From contig PBAU01000015.1 in NCBI GenBank assembly GCA_002716355.1, positions 1 to 15,233 on the forward strand: 15,233 bases of DNA, written 5' to 3'. Position numbers and translations under genes: made by a program. Positions within the stretch are counted from its first letter, which is position 1. The number at the start of each line of letters is the position of its first letter. Shown here piece after piece: positions 5,563-14,253 of this stretch. Source of the stretch: a bacterium (GTDB taxonomy: Bacteria; UBP7; UBA6624). Below the pieces are notes generated by a model. The model made no database searches, was not told the DNA's origin, and saw only the letters and a list, made by a program, of their open reading frames with translations.

Positions 5563-8223
5563 TTAAGCAATTTGAGCTAAAGTTAGATATGCAATTGGCA
5601 CTCTAAATGGAGAACAGCTTACATAATGAACGCCAGCATTATATAAAAACTTAATTGATTCTGGATCACCGCCATGCTCTCCACATATTCCAAGTTTAAT
5701 TTTTTTATTAGAAGATTTTGACTTTTTAATAGCAATTTTAATTAATTCACCAACACCTTCAGCATCTAAAACTTGGAAAGGATCTTGTTTAATAATTTTT
5801 TGACTAATATATTCAGGCATAAATGTACCAATATCATCTCTAGAAAAACCAAAAGTGGTTTGAGTTAAATCATTGGTTCCAAAAGAAATAAAATCTGCCA
5901 ATTTAGCAATTTTATCTGCGATTAAACATGCACGAGGCAATTCAATCATAGTACCAATTTTAATATTCAATTTTTGTAATGAGTATTGATTAATAATATT
6001 CGTGATTAAATTTTTTTGTTGTATAAATTCTCCTATACTCCCAACTAAAGGAATCATAATTTCAGGGTGTGGCTTGAAGCCCTCTTTAAGTAATTGTTTC
6101 GCGGCTTGTACTATTGCCGTTGTTTGCATTTGAGTGATTTCTGGATATGTAATAGCTAGTCTACATCCACGATGTCCAAGCATTGGATTTGATTCATGTA
6201 AGGTATGTATCTTAGCATGTAGCTGTTTATAGCTAATATTGAAATCATTAGCTAAATCCTGAATTTGTGATTTTGTTGTAGGCAAAAATTCATGCAGAGG
6301 CGGATCTAATAATCTAATAGTAACAGGCTTACCATTCATTGTTTTTAAAATATTATAAAAATCATTTTTTTGAAAGGGTAATAATTTCATTATGGCTTTT
6401 TTTCTATCTTCCAAAGAATTGGCTATAATCATTTTTCTAATTTCTTTAATTCTCTGAGGATCAAAAAACATATGTTCTGTACGGCATAAACCAATTCCTG
6501 TTGCTCCAAGTTCATATGCTTTTTTTGCATCTTGAGGAGAATCAGCATTAGTACGCACATTAATTTTTGCTTCGGATTTACTAATGGACAATAAATTATT
6601 AAATAGCTTATTTTTAGATATTTGTGGTTGAATTAAAGGCAACTGTCCATTATATACATGACCGGTTGTTCCATTTAATGTTATCCAGTCACCTTCTTTA
6701 ATTATCCTATTACCTACCTTAAATAATTTATTTTTTTCATTAATTTCAATATCATTACAGCCTACAATACAGCATTTACCCCATCCTCTTGCAACTAATG
6801 CTGCATGGGAAGTCATTCCACCGCGCGATGTAAGAATTGCTTTTGCGGCATACATGCCATGCACATCCTCAGGGGAGGTTTCTTTTCTTACTAAAATCAC
6901 ATTTTTACCTTCATTATATAATTGCTCAGCTGTATTAGGATGAAACACGATTTCTCCAGTAGCTGAACCAGGTCCAGCCGGTAGGCCTGATGCAATAGGA
7001 TTCATATTGTTTATTTCTTGCGGATTAATAGTTGGTAAAAGTATTTCATTAATATGTGAAGGAGAAATTTTAGCTAATAATTGTTTTTTTGAATGTAGTT
7101 TTTCTTTATACATATCTAATGCTATTTTAATTGCAGCGGTACCATTTCTTTTACCTGTTCTAGTTTGCAGTAGCCACAGTTTTCCTTCTTCAATAGTAAA
7201 TTCTAAATCTTGCATTTCTTTATAATGCAATTCCAAGTTCTTTTGAATTTCATCTAATTCTTTATATAGTTTTGGAAATTGAGATTTAAGATCATGTTTT
7301 GAATTATCAATAATTGGCAAAGGAGTTCGAATACCAGCAACAACATCTTCTCCTTGAGCATTTTTTAGCCATTCTCCAAAAAATTTTTTTTCTCCCGTAG
7401 AAGGATTTCTAGTAAATGCAACACCTGTAGCTGATGTATTTCCCATATTACCAAAAACCATACATTGAACATTTACGGCCGTACCCCAATCATCTGGGAT
7501 ATTTTCTATTTTTCTATAATCAATAGCTCGTTTCCCATTCCATGATTGAAAAACTGCATTAATAGCACCCCATAACTGCTCATAAGGATCCTGAGGAAAA
7601 TTTTGCTTAAACTTACTCTTAATTTTTTTTTGATATAAATTACATAAATTAATTAGTTGAGAGTCTGTTAAATCACTATCCCTTTTATAGCTATATTGAT
7701 ATTTTAACTTTTCTAATAAGAGATCTAATTCTTCTCTAATGCTATCATTGGTTGTTGAATAAAGAGGATTTGATTTTTCCATAACTACATCAGCATACAT
7801 CATTAATAATCTTCTATATGAATCATAAACAAATTGAGCATTATCAGTTTTTTGAACAAGACCGCGCAGAGTATCATCATTTAGTCCAATGTTAAGTACA
7901 GTTTCCATCATACCAGGCATTGATTGACGAGCTCCAGAGCGCACAGAAAACAATAAAGGATTTTTATGACATCCAAATTTTTTATTCATATATTGTTCAA
8001 TTTTTAGTATTGCAGAATTAAGCTGTTTTTTAAATCCAGATGGAAATTTTTTATGTTTCATATAAAAAGTACAAACCTCCGTACTGATAGTAAAGCCTGG
8101 AGGCACAGGAATTCCTAAATTTGTCATTTCAGCTAAATTTGCACCCTTCCCTCCTAATGTATGATTCATTAATGCAGAGCCTTCTGCGCTTCCATTTATA
8201 AATGTATAGATATATTTTTTCAT
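5563..8223 (-). CDS. ppdK: Pyruvate, phosphate dikinase
   Basis: Cytoplasmic enzyme that reversibly converts pyruvate, ATP and phosphate to phosphoenolpyruvate, AMP and pyrophosphate, serving gluconeogenesis or PPi-linked glycolysis. At 886 residues it has full family length (about 875-890). The N-terminal ATP-grasp domain shows LGGKGANLAEMTNLGIPVPPGF (about 23-44, read in parts), FSVRSGARQSMPGMM (92-106) and TGVAFTRNPSTGEK (266-279). The swivelling phosphohistidine domain contains LTSRGGMTSHAALVARGWGK with catalytic H473. The C-terminal barrel carries TGIGLCRTEHMFF, MLGHRGCRLAITYPEI, SFGTNDLTQTTFGFSRDD and CGEHGGDP, whose C847 is the expected acid/base for the pyruvate enol. All key residues I know are intact. 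A single minus-strand gene, it is separated from the divergent spoVG-sdh operon by 171 bases. No strong ribosome site precedes the ATG. It is told apart from PEP synthase and PTS enzyme I by its length and N-terminal signature. Confidence 0.98.
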   Translation of the reverse strand: MKKYIYTFINGSAEGSALMNHTLGGKGANLAEMTNLGIPVPPGFTISTEVCTFYMKHKKFPSGFKKQLNSAILKIEQYMNKKFGCHKNPLLFSVRSGARQSMPGMMETVLNIGLNDDTLRGLVQKTDNAQFVYDSYRRLLMMYADVVMEKSNPLYSTTNDSIREELDLLLEKLKYQYSYKRDSDLTDSQLINLCNLYQKKIKSKFKQNFPQDPYEQLWGAINAVFQSWNGKRAIDYRKIENIPDDWGTAVNVQCMVFGNMGNTSATGVAFTRNPSTGEKKFFGEWLKNAQGEDVVAGIRTPLPIIDNSKHDLKSQFPKLYKELDEIQKNLELHYKEMQDLEFTIEEGKLWLLQTRTGKRNGTAAIKIALDMYKEKLHSKKQLLAKISPSHINEILLPTINPQEINNMNPIASGLPAGPGSATGEIVFHPNTAEQLYNEGKNVILVRKETSPEDVHGMYAAKAILTSRGGMTSHAALVARGWGKCCIVGCNDIEINEKNKLFKVGNRIIKEGDWITLNGTTGHVYNGQLPLIQPQISKNKLFNNLLSISKSEAKINVRTNADSPQDAKKAYELGATGIGLCRTEHMFFDPQRIKEIRKMIIANSLEDRKKAIMKLLPFQKNDFYNILKTMNGKPVTIRLLDPPLHEFLPTTKSQIQDLANDFNISYKQLHAKIHTLHESNPMLGHRGCRLAITYPEITQMQTTAIVQAAKQLLKEGFKPHPEIMIPLVGSIGEFIQQKNLITNIINQYSLQKLNIKIGTMIELPRACLIADKIAKLADFISFGTNDLTQTTFGFSRDDIGTFMPEYISQKIIKQDPFQVLDAEGVGELIKIAIKKSKSSNKKIKLGICGEHGGDPESIKFLYNAGVHYVSCSPFRVPIAYLTLAQIA

Positions 8224-8394
8224 ATTAATCCAGTAATATTACACTAAATTCAATGTATTAATATATTTGAAAATTATGATATAACTCTACAATGAAATTA
8301 TTTGTATAAACTTGGTAGGATTTGATTGTAATTACACCATAATTACATTAACTTATTATTGACACTACATTAATAAATTAACAAAACATCTAAT
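8224..8394. other. Divergent intergenic region between ppdK and the spoVG-like/sdh operon
   Basis: These 171 very AT-rich bases must hold start signals for transcription in both directions. Seen: a perfect 8-5-8 dyad (8327-8347); a TATATTTG at 8262-8269 on the plus strand that matches the Bacteroidetes -7 consensus TAnnTTTG but lacks a matching -33 element; and a TTGACA at 8359-8364 with no -10 element at proper distance. No RNA gene or small coding frame is evident. Confidence 0.6.
8327..8347. promoter_or_regulatory. Perfect inverted repeat, candidate operator
   Basis: TGTAATTA (8327-8334) and TAATTACA (8340-8347) are exact reverse complements separated by CACCA. The 21-base dyad lies 47 bases before the SpoVG-like start, in the divergent promoter region, as expected for a dimeric regulator's operator. 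It has neither a T-run nor a GC-rich stem, so it is not a terminator. In DNA this AT-rich, a chance dyad is possible. Confidence 0.35.
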
Positions 8395-8790
8395 ATGAAA
8401 ATAGAAAGAATGAATAAAGGAAGCTGGGGAAAAGTAAGAGCTTTTTTTGATTTAACGACTCAAGAAGGTTTTACTATTAAAGGTTTTAAAATTATAGAAG
8501 GGATTAATGGTTTGTTTGTTAGCATGCCAAGCCAAAAAGGTAATGATGAAGAATACTATGATACAATTTGGGTAGATTCTAAGCAATTGAGAGAAGATTT
8601 AAATGAATTAGCAATAAATCAATATAATCAATCTTCTAGCGATACATTATCACCGCCAACTTCAAATGAAAATTCAAGTGAAATGAATAGCACTCCTTCA
8701 ACAGGAGATAATTTATCAGATAATCAACCTGTTGAATCAGAAACTACTGCAGATACTCCAGCATTTTCTGATGATGATATTCCTTTTTAA
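8395..8790 (+). CDS. SpoVG-domain protein with SSB-like C-terminal DDDIPF tail
   Basis: Residues 1-77 match the SpoVG family: GFTIKGFKIIEGINGLFVSMPSQKG (about 25-49, read in parts) aligns with the SpoVG core [21 protein letters not shown], followed by EEYYDTIWV and a C-terminal helix ending in NELAINQY. SpoVG proteins of Firmicutes and Borrelia are small nucleic-acid-binding regulators, usually 85-100 residues. This one is 131 residues because of a disordered Ser/Thr/Asn/Pro/Glu-rich linker (about 78-123) and the terminal FSDDDIPF (124-131). That ending is nearly the same as the acidic tip of E. coli SSB, the docking site for DNA repair and replication proteins. A DNA-associated role recruiting SSB partners is inferred, not shown. 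The gene lies 12 bases ahead of sdhC in the same direction, so probably shares its transcript. No Shine-Dalgarno sequence precedes the ATG, which is common in Bacteroidetes-type genomes. True SSB is excluded because there is no OB-fold sequence. Confidence 0.82.
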   Translation: MKIERMNKGSWGKVRAFFDLTTQEGFTIKGFKIIEGINGLFVSMPSQKGNDEEYYDTIWVDSKQLREDLNELAINQYNQSSSDTLSPPTSNENSSEMNSTPSTGDNLSDNQPVESETTADTPAFSDDDIPF

Positions 8791-8802
8791 GATATATAAA
8801 GT

Positions 8803-9471
8803 ATGATGCAATTTTTATTTTCTTCTATAGGTAAAAAAATTCAGGTTGCTATCTCAGGTATTTTTTTATGTATTTTTTTAGTTTTTCATTTACTGAATAA
8901 TATCACATTGTTTTTTGGTCCAGCTGTATTTAATGCTATGGTTCATTTTTTAGAGAGTATTAAACCAATGATTAGAATTATGGAATTTGGTTTGTTATTT
9001 ATTCTCATCATGCATATAGGCAATGCTATAAAATTAACAATAGAAAATAAAGCTGCAAATCCTGTTAATTATAAACAATCACAATCTAACGATGTGAGCT
9101 CTTTAAATTCTCGGACTATGCTAATATCAGGCACTATAATCTTATTGTTTATTATTTTACATCTCAGCTATATATGGCTTAGCTATCAAACACACAATCC
9201 TAATAATCATAGTGAAACTTATTATGATATTTTGTTAAGAAACAAAATTGGGTTTTTAGGGCACAAATGGACGGCTTTATTTTATGTAATTGCCATTAGT
9301 ATTATTGCATTTCATTTACGCCATGGTTTTCAATCTGCATTAAAAACTTTGGGTTTTCTTCCTAATTCAAAAAATAATTTTTTATATAAAATTGCCTTTA
9401 TTTTTTGGGGAATAATACCTTTTGGTTTTATTGTTATTGTTTTATCAATTCAATTTGGAATTATTAATTAA
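8803..9471 (+). CDS. sdhC: Succinate dehydrogenase cytochrome b558 subunit
   Basis: Membrane anchor and di-heme subunit of complex II (succinate:quinone oxidoreductase), of the single-polypeptide b558 type found in Bacteroidetes and in Wolinella fumarate reductase. Its 222 residues hold five membrane segments (about 12-34, 57-77, 106-128, 155-175 and 195-219). One histidine in each of the first four (H29, H71, H120, H171) matches the expected axial ligands of two b-type hemes. The start [19 protein letters not shown] is typical of the family. No separate SdhD is needed or present. It opens the sdhCAB set and its stop codon is one base from the sdhA start codon. No ribosome site is evident, and tandem ATGs at 8803 and 8806 leave the exact start open by one codon. 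Confidence 0.93.
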   Translation: MMQFLFSSIGKKIQVAISGIFLCIFLVFHLLNNITLFFGPAVFNAMVHFLESIKPMIRIMEFGLLFILIMHIGNAIKLTIENKAANPVNYKQSQSNDVSSLNSRTMLISGTIILLFIILHLSYIWLSYQTHNPNNHSETYYDILLRNKIGFLGHKWTALFYVIAISIIAFHLRHGFQSALKTLGFLPNSKNNFLYKIAFIFWGIIPFGFIVIVLSIQFGIIN

Positions 9472-9472
9472 T

Positions 9473-11383
9473 ATGAAATCACTGGATTCTAAAATACCCA
9501 ATGGAGATTTAGTTAGTAAATGGTCTCAGCACAAATTTAATTTAAATTTAGTTAATCCATCGAATAAAAAAAAATATACAGTGATTGTAGTTGGGACTGG
9601 TTTAGCTGGTGCATCCGCAGCTGCAACAATGGCAGAATTAGGATATAATGTTTTAGCTTTTTCATATCATGAATCACCGCGTAGAGCTCATAGCATTGCA
9701 GCACAAGGTGGAATTAATGCTGCTAAAAATTATCAAAATGATGGAGATAGTGTTTTTAGATTATTTTATGATACTATTAAAGGAGGCGATTATCGATCAA
9801 GGGAAGCCAATGTTTATCGTTTAGCAGAATTAAGTAGCAATATTATTGATCAATGTGCAGCACAGGGAGTTCCATTTGCTCGTGAATATGGAGGACACTT
9901 AGCAAATCGTTCATTTGGCGGAGCGCAAGTTTCTCGTACATTTTATGCTAGAGGACAAACAGGACAACAGCTACTTTTAGGAGCATATTCTGCCTTAATT
10001 AGGCAAATGAATTTAAAAACAGTCAAATTTTTTCCTAGACATGAAATGTTAGATTTGGTTACCATTGATGGGCATGCAAAAGGAATTATCGCAAGAAATT
10101 TATTAACGGGAGACATACAATCCTATCCAGCAAATGCAGTTGTATTAGCAACAGGAGGGTATGGAAATGTTTTTTACTTATCTACAAATGCGATGGCAAG
10201 CAATGTAACAGCTTCATGGCGTGCACATAAAAAAGGAGCATTATTTGCTAATCCTTGCTTTACACAAATTCATCCAACCTGCATACCTGTGAGTAGTAAT
10301 CATCAATCTAAATTAACATTAATGAGTGAAAGCTTAAGAAATGATGGGCGTGTATGGGTGCCAAAGAAAAAAAATGATTTAAGAGATCCCAATCAAATAT
10401 CAGAAGAAGAAAGAGATTATTATTTAGAACGACTTTATCCTTCTTTTGGGAATTTAGTCCCTAGAGATGTTGCATCTAGGAGAGCAAAAGAAATGTGTGA
10501 TAACGGCTTTGGTGTTGGCAATACAAGGTTAGCTGTATATCTAGACTTTAAAGATGTTATCGCCAAACAAGGTAAAAACTGGGTTGCTGAAAAATATGGT
10601 AATCTTTTTGATATGTATCATCAAATCACTGGAGAAAGTCCCTATGAAAAACCCATGATGATATATCCGGCAGTACACTATACTATGGGAGGATTATGGG
10701 TTGATTATAATTTAATGAGTAATATTCCAGGATTATATGTAACAGGTGAAGCAAATTTTTCAGATCATGGAGCAAATAGATTAGGAGCCAGTGCATTAAT
10801 GCAAGGTTTAGCTGATGGATATTTTATTTTGCCTTATACTATAGGAGATTATTTAGCTAAAGAATCATCAGCTTTAAATAGCACACATGAAGAGTATCAA
10901 AATGGAGTGCAATTTTGTAATGAACAAATTAAAAATATGCTTTCTATTAAAGGTAATAAAACTGTTGATGATTTACATAAAGAATTAGGAAAGATTATGT
11001 GGGATTATGTAGGCATGTCTAGAAATAAAAGCAATTTAGAGTTAGCCTTGAAACAGATTCCATCTATTAGAGAAGATTTTTGGAATAATGTTAATATTCC
11101 TGGAACTGGCAAAGAATTTAACCCAGAATTAGAAAAAGCAGGTCGCTTAGCAGATTTTATTGAGCTAGGGGAATTAATGGCAAAAGATGCGCTAAATAGA
11201 GAAGAATCGTGTGGCGGCCATTTTAGAGAAGAACATCAAACAGATGACAATGAAGCAAAAAGAAACGACGAAAATTATTCGTTTGTAGCTGCATGGGAAT
11301 ATGTTAAAGAAAAAGAATCAATTATGCATAAGGAACAATTAATATTTGAAAATGTAAAACTGGCAACCAGGAGCTATAAATAA
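9473..11383 (+). CDS. sdhA: Succinate dehydrogenase flavoprotein subunit
   Basis: Catalytic subunit oxidising succinate to fumarate with covalent FAD, on the cytoplasmic face of complex II. With the start at 9473 it has 636 residues, usual for the Bacteroidetes type. The FAD-binding motif [20 protein letters not shown] (39-58) is followed by [13 protein letters not shown], whose H73 is the flavin-linked histidine. Further family motifs are [20 protein letters not shown] with the active-site arginine, [12 protein letters not shown] and [20 protein letters not shown]. The frame stays open to an ATG at 9422 inside sdhC, but that extension would overlap the sdhC membrane helix codons and adds a hydrophobic segment foreign to this family, so 9473 is preferred. 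It ends in a TAATG overlap with sdhB. Fumarate reductase of the same fold cannot be excluded from sequence alone. Confidence 0.97.
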   Translation: MKSLDSKIPNGDLVSKWSQHKFNLNLVNPSNKKKYTVIVVGTGLAGASAAATMAELGYNVLAFSYHESPRRAHSIAAQGGINAAKNYQNDGDSVFRLFYDTIKGGDYRSREANVYRLAELSSNIIDQCAAQGVPFAREYGGHLANRSFGGAQVSRTFYARGQTGQQLLLGAYSALIRQMNLKTVKFFPRHEMLDLVTIDGHAKGIIARNLLTGDIQSYPANAVVLATGGYGNVFYLSTNAMASNVTASWRAHKKGALFANPCFTQIHPTCIPVSSNHQSKLTLMSESLRNDGRVWVPKKKNDLRDPNQISEEERDYYLERLYPSFGNLVPRDVASRRAKEMCDNGFGVGNTRLAVYLDFKDVIAKQGKNWVAEKYGNLFDMYHQITGESPYEKPMMIYPAVHYTMGGLWVDYNLMSNIPGLYVTGEANFSDHGANRLGASALMQGLADGYFILPYTIGDYLAKESSALNSTHEEYQNGVQFCNEQIKNMLSIKGNKTVDDLHKELGKIMWDYVGMSRNKSNLELALKQIPSIREDFWNNVNIPGTGKEFNPELEKAGRLADFIELGELMAKDALNREESCGGHFREEHQTDDNEAKRNDENYSFVAAWEYVKEKESIMHKEQLIFENVKLATRSYK

Positions 11384-12117
11384 TGCAACTTACTTTAAAA
11401 ATTTGGAGGCAATCATCAGCAGAATCAACAGGATTTTTTGAAAAATATATAGTTGATAATGTAACTGCAGACATGTCCTTTTTTGAAATGCTTGATATGC
11501 TAAACAATGATTTAATTAAACAGAATAAATCTCCTATTGTTTTTGACCATGATTGTAGAGAGGGTATATGTGGAACATGTGGTTTGGTAATAAATGGTAG
11601 AGCTCACGGCCCTTTAAAAGGAGTTACTGCTTGTCAATTACATATGAGAACATTTAAAAATGGTGAAACCCTAACTGTAGAACCATGGAGAGCAAAGAGC
11701 TTCAAAGTAATTAAAGATTTAGCAGTTGATAGACAGGCATTTGATAAAATTATGGAAGCAGGAGGATATATTTCAGTTAAAACTGGAGGTGCTCCTGATG
11801 CAAATGCCATGCCTATTTTTAAAGAAAATGCAGATGAAGCATTTGATTCAGCTACTTGTATAGGATGTGGAGCATGTGTTGCTGCATGTAAAAACTCATC
11901 AGCGATGCTATTTGTAGGCGCAAAAGTTAATCAATATGCCCAATTACCTCAAGGACAAGTCGAACACTCTAAAAGAGTGAAAAATATGGTAGAAGCAATG
12001 GATAGTGCAGGATTTGGTAATTGTACAAATACTGGTGCATGTGAAGCGGAATGTCCTAAAGAAATTTCTATTAGTAATATTATTAAATTGAATAAAGAAT
12101 ATTTAAAATTTCATTAA
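11383..12117 (+). CDS. sdhB: Succinate dehydrogenase iron-sulfur subunit
   Basis: Electron-transfer subunit linking the SdhA flavin to the SdhC hemes and quinone. Its 244 residues contain all expected cluster ligands: [2Fe-2S] in [11 protein letters not shown] with C58, C63, C66 and then C84; and the C-terminal ferredoxin part with [13 protein letters not shown] (C159, C162, C165, C169) and [14 protein letters not shown] (C214, C220, C224) for the [4Fe-4S] and [3Fe-4S] centres. The start overlaps the sdhA stop by one base (TAATG), with AGGAG at 11369-11373 upstream, so translation is probably coupled. The gene ends only five bases from the end of the convergent tonB gene, and I see no hairpin terminator between them. 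Confidence 0.97.
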   Translation: MQLTLKIWRQSSAESTGFFEKYIVDNVTADMSFFEMLDMLNNDLIKQNKSPIVFDHDCREGICGTCGLVINGRAHGPLKGVTACQLHMRTFKNGETLTVEPWRAKSFKVIKDLAVDRQAFDKIMEAGGYISVKTGGAPDANAMPIFKENADEAFDSATCIGCGACVAACKNSSAMLFVGAKVNQYAQLPQGQVEHSKRVKNMVEAMDSAGFGNCTNTGACEAECPKEISISNIIKLNKEYLKFH

Positions 12118-12122
12118 TCAAT

Positions 12123-12746
12123 TTATTGTAGTTTAAAAGAAACAGGAATATTAACCCAAACACCAATTCTCTTTCCCTGTTGTTTTGCAGGAATCCATCT
12201 AGATTTTTGAACAGCCTGTAATGCCATTTTATCTAAAGATTCAAATACTCCTTTAACCAGATAGCAATTTTTTGGTATTCCCTTTTTATTTATAAAAGCA
12301 GCAATAATAACCCTTCCTTCAATTCCTGCTTCTTTTGCTAGTTCAGGATATTCTACAAAGTCTTCCACTTTAAAACCAGGATATGGTTGAGGTTCAACCT
12401 CTCTTGCAATATATTCAAATTGCATGTTATTATTACCTGAGGGTGCTTCCCATTCATCAAAATCTTCTAAATCAGTGTCTTCAATTGTGATATCTTCATC
12501 AAAAAACTCATCTTCTGAAGCTACTGGAATTGAGGGGCGAGGCGGTGGCTCTGGTAATTTAATTTGTTCAGTTTGCGGAATATCAAATGTTTCAATTTCT
12601 TCTTGAATTGTTTTTTCAAATTTTTGAGCTTCACCAAGAAATCTTGGGAAAATATAAAAAATGATGGCAATTCCCATAATTACTCCTAGTGTAACTTCTC
12701 TAATACGTACAGGATAATGGTCTAATAGTGGATCTATTCTCATCAT
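12123..12746 (-). CDS. TonB-family energy transducer
   Basis: Transmits proton-motive force from ExbB/ExbD across the periplasm to outer-membrane receptors. The 207 residues show a short cytoplasmic N-terminus, one membrane helix (about 18-36), a Pro- and acid-rich periplasmic spacer (about 60-105, with PEPPPRP and a run of Glu/Asp), and a TonB C-terminal domain (about 128-207). That domain has EYPELAKEAGIEGRVIIAAF, the GIPKNCYLVKG segment, LDKMALQAVQKSRWIPAKQQG and VWVNIPVSFKLQ. The spacer is shorter and far more acidic than the Pro-Lys stretch of E. coli TonB. It is last in the S41/exbB/exbD/exbD/tonB run, four bases after the second exbD. No TonB-dependent receptor is in the window, so its substrate is unknown. 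Confidence 0.93.
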   Translation of the reverse strand: MMRIDPLLDHYPVRIREVTLGVIMGIAIIFYIFPRFLGEAQKFEKTIQEEIETFDIPQTEQIKLPEPPPRPSIPVASEDEFFDEDITIEDTDLEDFDEWEAPSGNNNMQFEYIAREVEPQPYPGFKVEDFVEYPELAKEAGIEGRVIIAAFINKKGIPKNCYLVKGVFESLDKMALQAVQKSRWIPAKQQGKRIGVWVNIPVSFKLQ

Positions 12747-12750
12747 AATT

Positions 12751-13161
12751 TTATTTTGATTGTGTTAAAGCTGAATAATTTAATTTTAAAGCCTGAGCCT
12801 GCCTAAGTTGAGTATGTATATCAGTTAATGTTTCCATAATACTGTTTTCATCAGACTTTAAGGAAACTGTTAATTTAGGATCTTTGGTAATTTTTAAATA
12901 CATTACTTCTCCTAAATCATTAATATTAATAATTTGATCATCTACTGATATCAACCCATCTTTAGTTGCCCATATATATGAAGTATGTCTTTTGCTTTCT
13001 AATTTTTCTATTGTTTGAGCTCTAGGCAATACGACTTCTAATCCTTCAAACTCACGCATTACAGTAGTAACCATAAAAAATATTAATAGCATGAAAATTA
13101 TATCAGGAAGAGATGATGTAGAAATTTCGTTACTTGTTTTATTTTTTCTATTTAATTTCAT
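12751..13161 (-). CDS. exbD: ExbD/TolR-family proton channel subunit (second copy)
   Basis: Inner-membrane partner of ExbB. The 136 residues have a basic cytoplasmic N-terminus, one membrane helix (about 18-36, SLPDIIFMLLIFFMVTTVM) with the channel aspartate at D20, and a periplasmic domain of about 100 residues. It is the second of two adjacent ExbD genes and differs clearly from its neighbour outside the membrane helix, so this is an old paralogous pair rather than a recent duplication. ExbD pairs are common in FCB-group TonB loci. It lies six bases after the first exbD. TolR cannot be strictly excluded, but the adjoining tonB favours ExbD. Confidence 0.9.
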   Translation of the reverse strand: MKLNRKNKTSNEISTSSLPDIIFMLLIFFMVTTVMREFEGLEVVLPRAQTIEKLESKRHTSYIWATKDGLISVDDQIININDLGEVMYLKITKDPKLTVSLKSDENSIMETLTDIHTQLRQAQALKLNYSALTQSK

Positions 13162-13167
13162 ATTTTA

Positions 13168-13569
13168 TCAATTAGGTGGATTTGCAATAGAAATTTTTGT
13201 TGCTCCAGCTTGCTTCAATTGGTCTAATACTTCGATATAGCTTTTATATTTTGTACGCTTATTAGTTAACACAGAAAAAATTACTTTTTTATTTGCTTTA
13301 ATTCTATCAATTGCCTTTCTTTTTATATCTTTAATTTGTGTTGGCTGATCATCTAATAATACTTTTCCACGGTCATTAATCAAAACATTCACAATATTAT
13401 TTTTATTAACCTCTAGTTCATTCCCTTCAGCAGGAAGAATTAAGCTTATTCCTTTATCAAGTGAAATTGTAGTTGTTACAAGAAAAAAGACTAATAACAA
13501 AAATGCTATATCAGACATTGAAGAAGAATTGACTTCTTGCATTGCGGCTCTTCTAGGTTTTGTGAGCAT
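13168..13569 (-). CDS. exbD: ExbD/TolR-family proton channel subunit (first copy)
   Basis: Single-span ExbD protein of 133 residues: a basic N-terminus (MLTKPRRAAM), a membrane helix (about 18-36, SMSDIAFLLLVFFLVTTTI) with the conserved aspartate at D20, and a periplasmic domain ending near 130 that includes VLINDRGKVLLDDQP and KTKYKSYIEVLDQLKQAGATKISIA-like family features. The ATG overlaps the exbB stop by one base (TAATG), so the two are probably made in a fixed ratio. With the second exbD it may form a heteromeric peripheral subunit in the ExbB pentamer channel; that arrangement is inference. Confidence 0.92.
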   Translation of the reverse strand: MLTKPRRAAMQEVNSSSMSDIAFLLLVFFLVTTTISLDKGISLILPAEGNELEVNKNNIVNVLINDRGKVLLDDQPTQIKDIKRKAIDRIKANKKVIFSVLTNKRTKYKSYIEVLDQLKQAGATKISIANPPN

Positions 13570-14180
13570 TATTTTTTCTTTGTATCTGCTATGCTTTGTA
13601 GTAACATAGATGTACTTTTTTGCATAGTAACAATTTGATTATCTATAATATACATAACAGCATTTTGTAATAGTTGAAGAATTACTGCTACTACTAGTCC
13701 AAAAGCCGTAGTTAATAATGCTACTGAAATACCACCCGCTACTACTGCAGGAGAGATATCATTGGCCATTTTAATATCATTAAATGCTTGAATCATTCCC
13801 CACACAGTTCCCAAAAATCCTAACATAGGCGCCGTTGCTATACATAATGATATCCATGTCATATTTTTTTCTAATGATGCCATTTCAATTGCACCAGATT
13901 GTTCTAAAGATTTTTCAGCCGCCTCTTCTCCTAAATGAGCACGGTCCAATGCATTGTAACATAAATTAGCGACAGGTCCAACTGCTCCATCACATTTATC
14001 TTTGGCCGCACTTACTCCAGAATCTTTAATAGTTTGAGCAATATCTTCAGCAAAATCTTCTTTTGTCGCCAATCCTTTTAATAGATGGTATAATCTTTCA
14101 CCAACAAATACAAAACCAATTATAAAAATAAATAATATTGGCCACATAAATCCGCCACCATCAATAAATAATTGTACCAT
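13569..14180 (-). CDS. exbB: ExbB/TolQ-family proton channel protein
   Basis: Core inner-membrane channel of the TonB energising complex. The 203 residues contain three membrane segments (about 11-31, 108-131 and 145-172). The family signatures are ATAPMLGFLGTVWGMIQAF (115-133) in the second and ISVALLTTAFGLVVAV (151-166) in the third. A cytoplasmic loop of about 75 residues lies between the first two segments. AGGAGA (14187-14192) six bases upstream supports the start. It leads the exbB-exbD-exbD-tonB run, after a 73-base gap from the S41 protease gene that may carry its own promoter. It is a distant relative of the MotA-like protein at the other end of the window, but shorter and with the ExbB topology. 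Confidence 0.94.
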   Translation of the reverse strand: MVQLFIDGGGFMWPILFIFIIGFVFVGERLYHLLKGLATKEDFAEDIAQTIKDSGVSAAKDKCDGAVGPVANLCYNALDRAHLGEEAAEKSLEQSGAIEMASLEKNMTWISLCIATAPMLGFLGTVWGMIQAFNDIKMANDISPAVVAGGISVALLTTAFGLVVAVILQLLQNAVMYIIDNQIVTMQKSTSMLLQSIADTKKK

Positions 14181-14202
14181 TAACTTTCTCCTTTTTTTCT
14201 AT

Positions 14203-14210
14203 CAAATCTA
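14203..14210 (-). promoter_or_regulatory. Possible FCB-type -7 promoter element for the exbB operon
   Basis: TAGATTTG on the minus strand matches the Bacteroidetes -7 consensus TAnnTTTG and lies 22 bases before the exbB start, in the 73-base gap after the S41 protease. No TTTG-like -33 element is seen at about 19-21 bases upstream, so support is weak. It also overlaps a weak 6-base inverted repeat (14204-14209 with 14221-14226). Confidence 0.25.
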
Positions 14211-14253
14211 TTTTAATTTAAGATTTATTGTTCTTTATTGAAAAACAAAAATT

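Noticed and set aside
7007-7225. Open frame antisense to ppdK
   Set aside because: It is a Cys/Ser-rich translation of the strand opposite a conserved enzyme, with no family resemblance and no start signals.
8359-8364. TTGACA as a sigma-70 -35 box for the SpoVG-like gene
   Set aside because: No -10-like hexamer lies 16-18 bases downstream (the region reads CAAAAC), and TAATAA is only six bases away.
9422-9472. Possible upstream start of sdhA inside the end of sdhC
   Set aside because: It would add 17 mostly hydrophobic residues encoded by the last sdhC helix in another frame. The ATG at 9473, one base after the sdhC stop, gives the normal family N-terminus.
12424-12606. Ser-rich open frame antisense to tonB
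   Set aside because: The serine runs come from the reverse complement of the acidic, Asp/Glu-rich TonB spacer; it is not a gene.
14204-14226. Inverted repeat AAATCT/AGATTT upstream of exbB as a terminator for the S41 protease gene
   Set aside because: The six-base AT-rich stem with an 11-base loop is too weak, and no T-run follows it on the coding strand.
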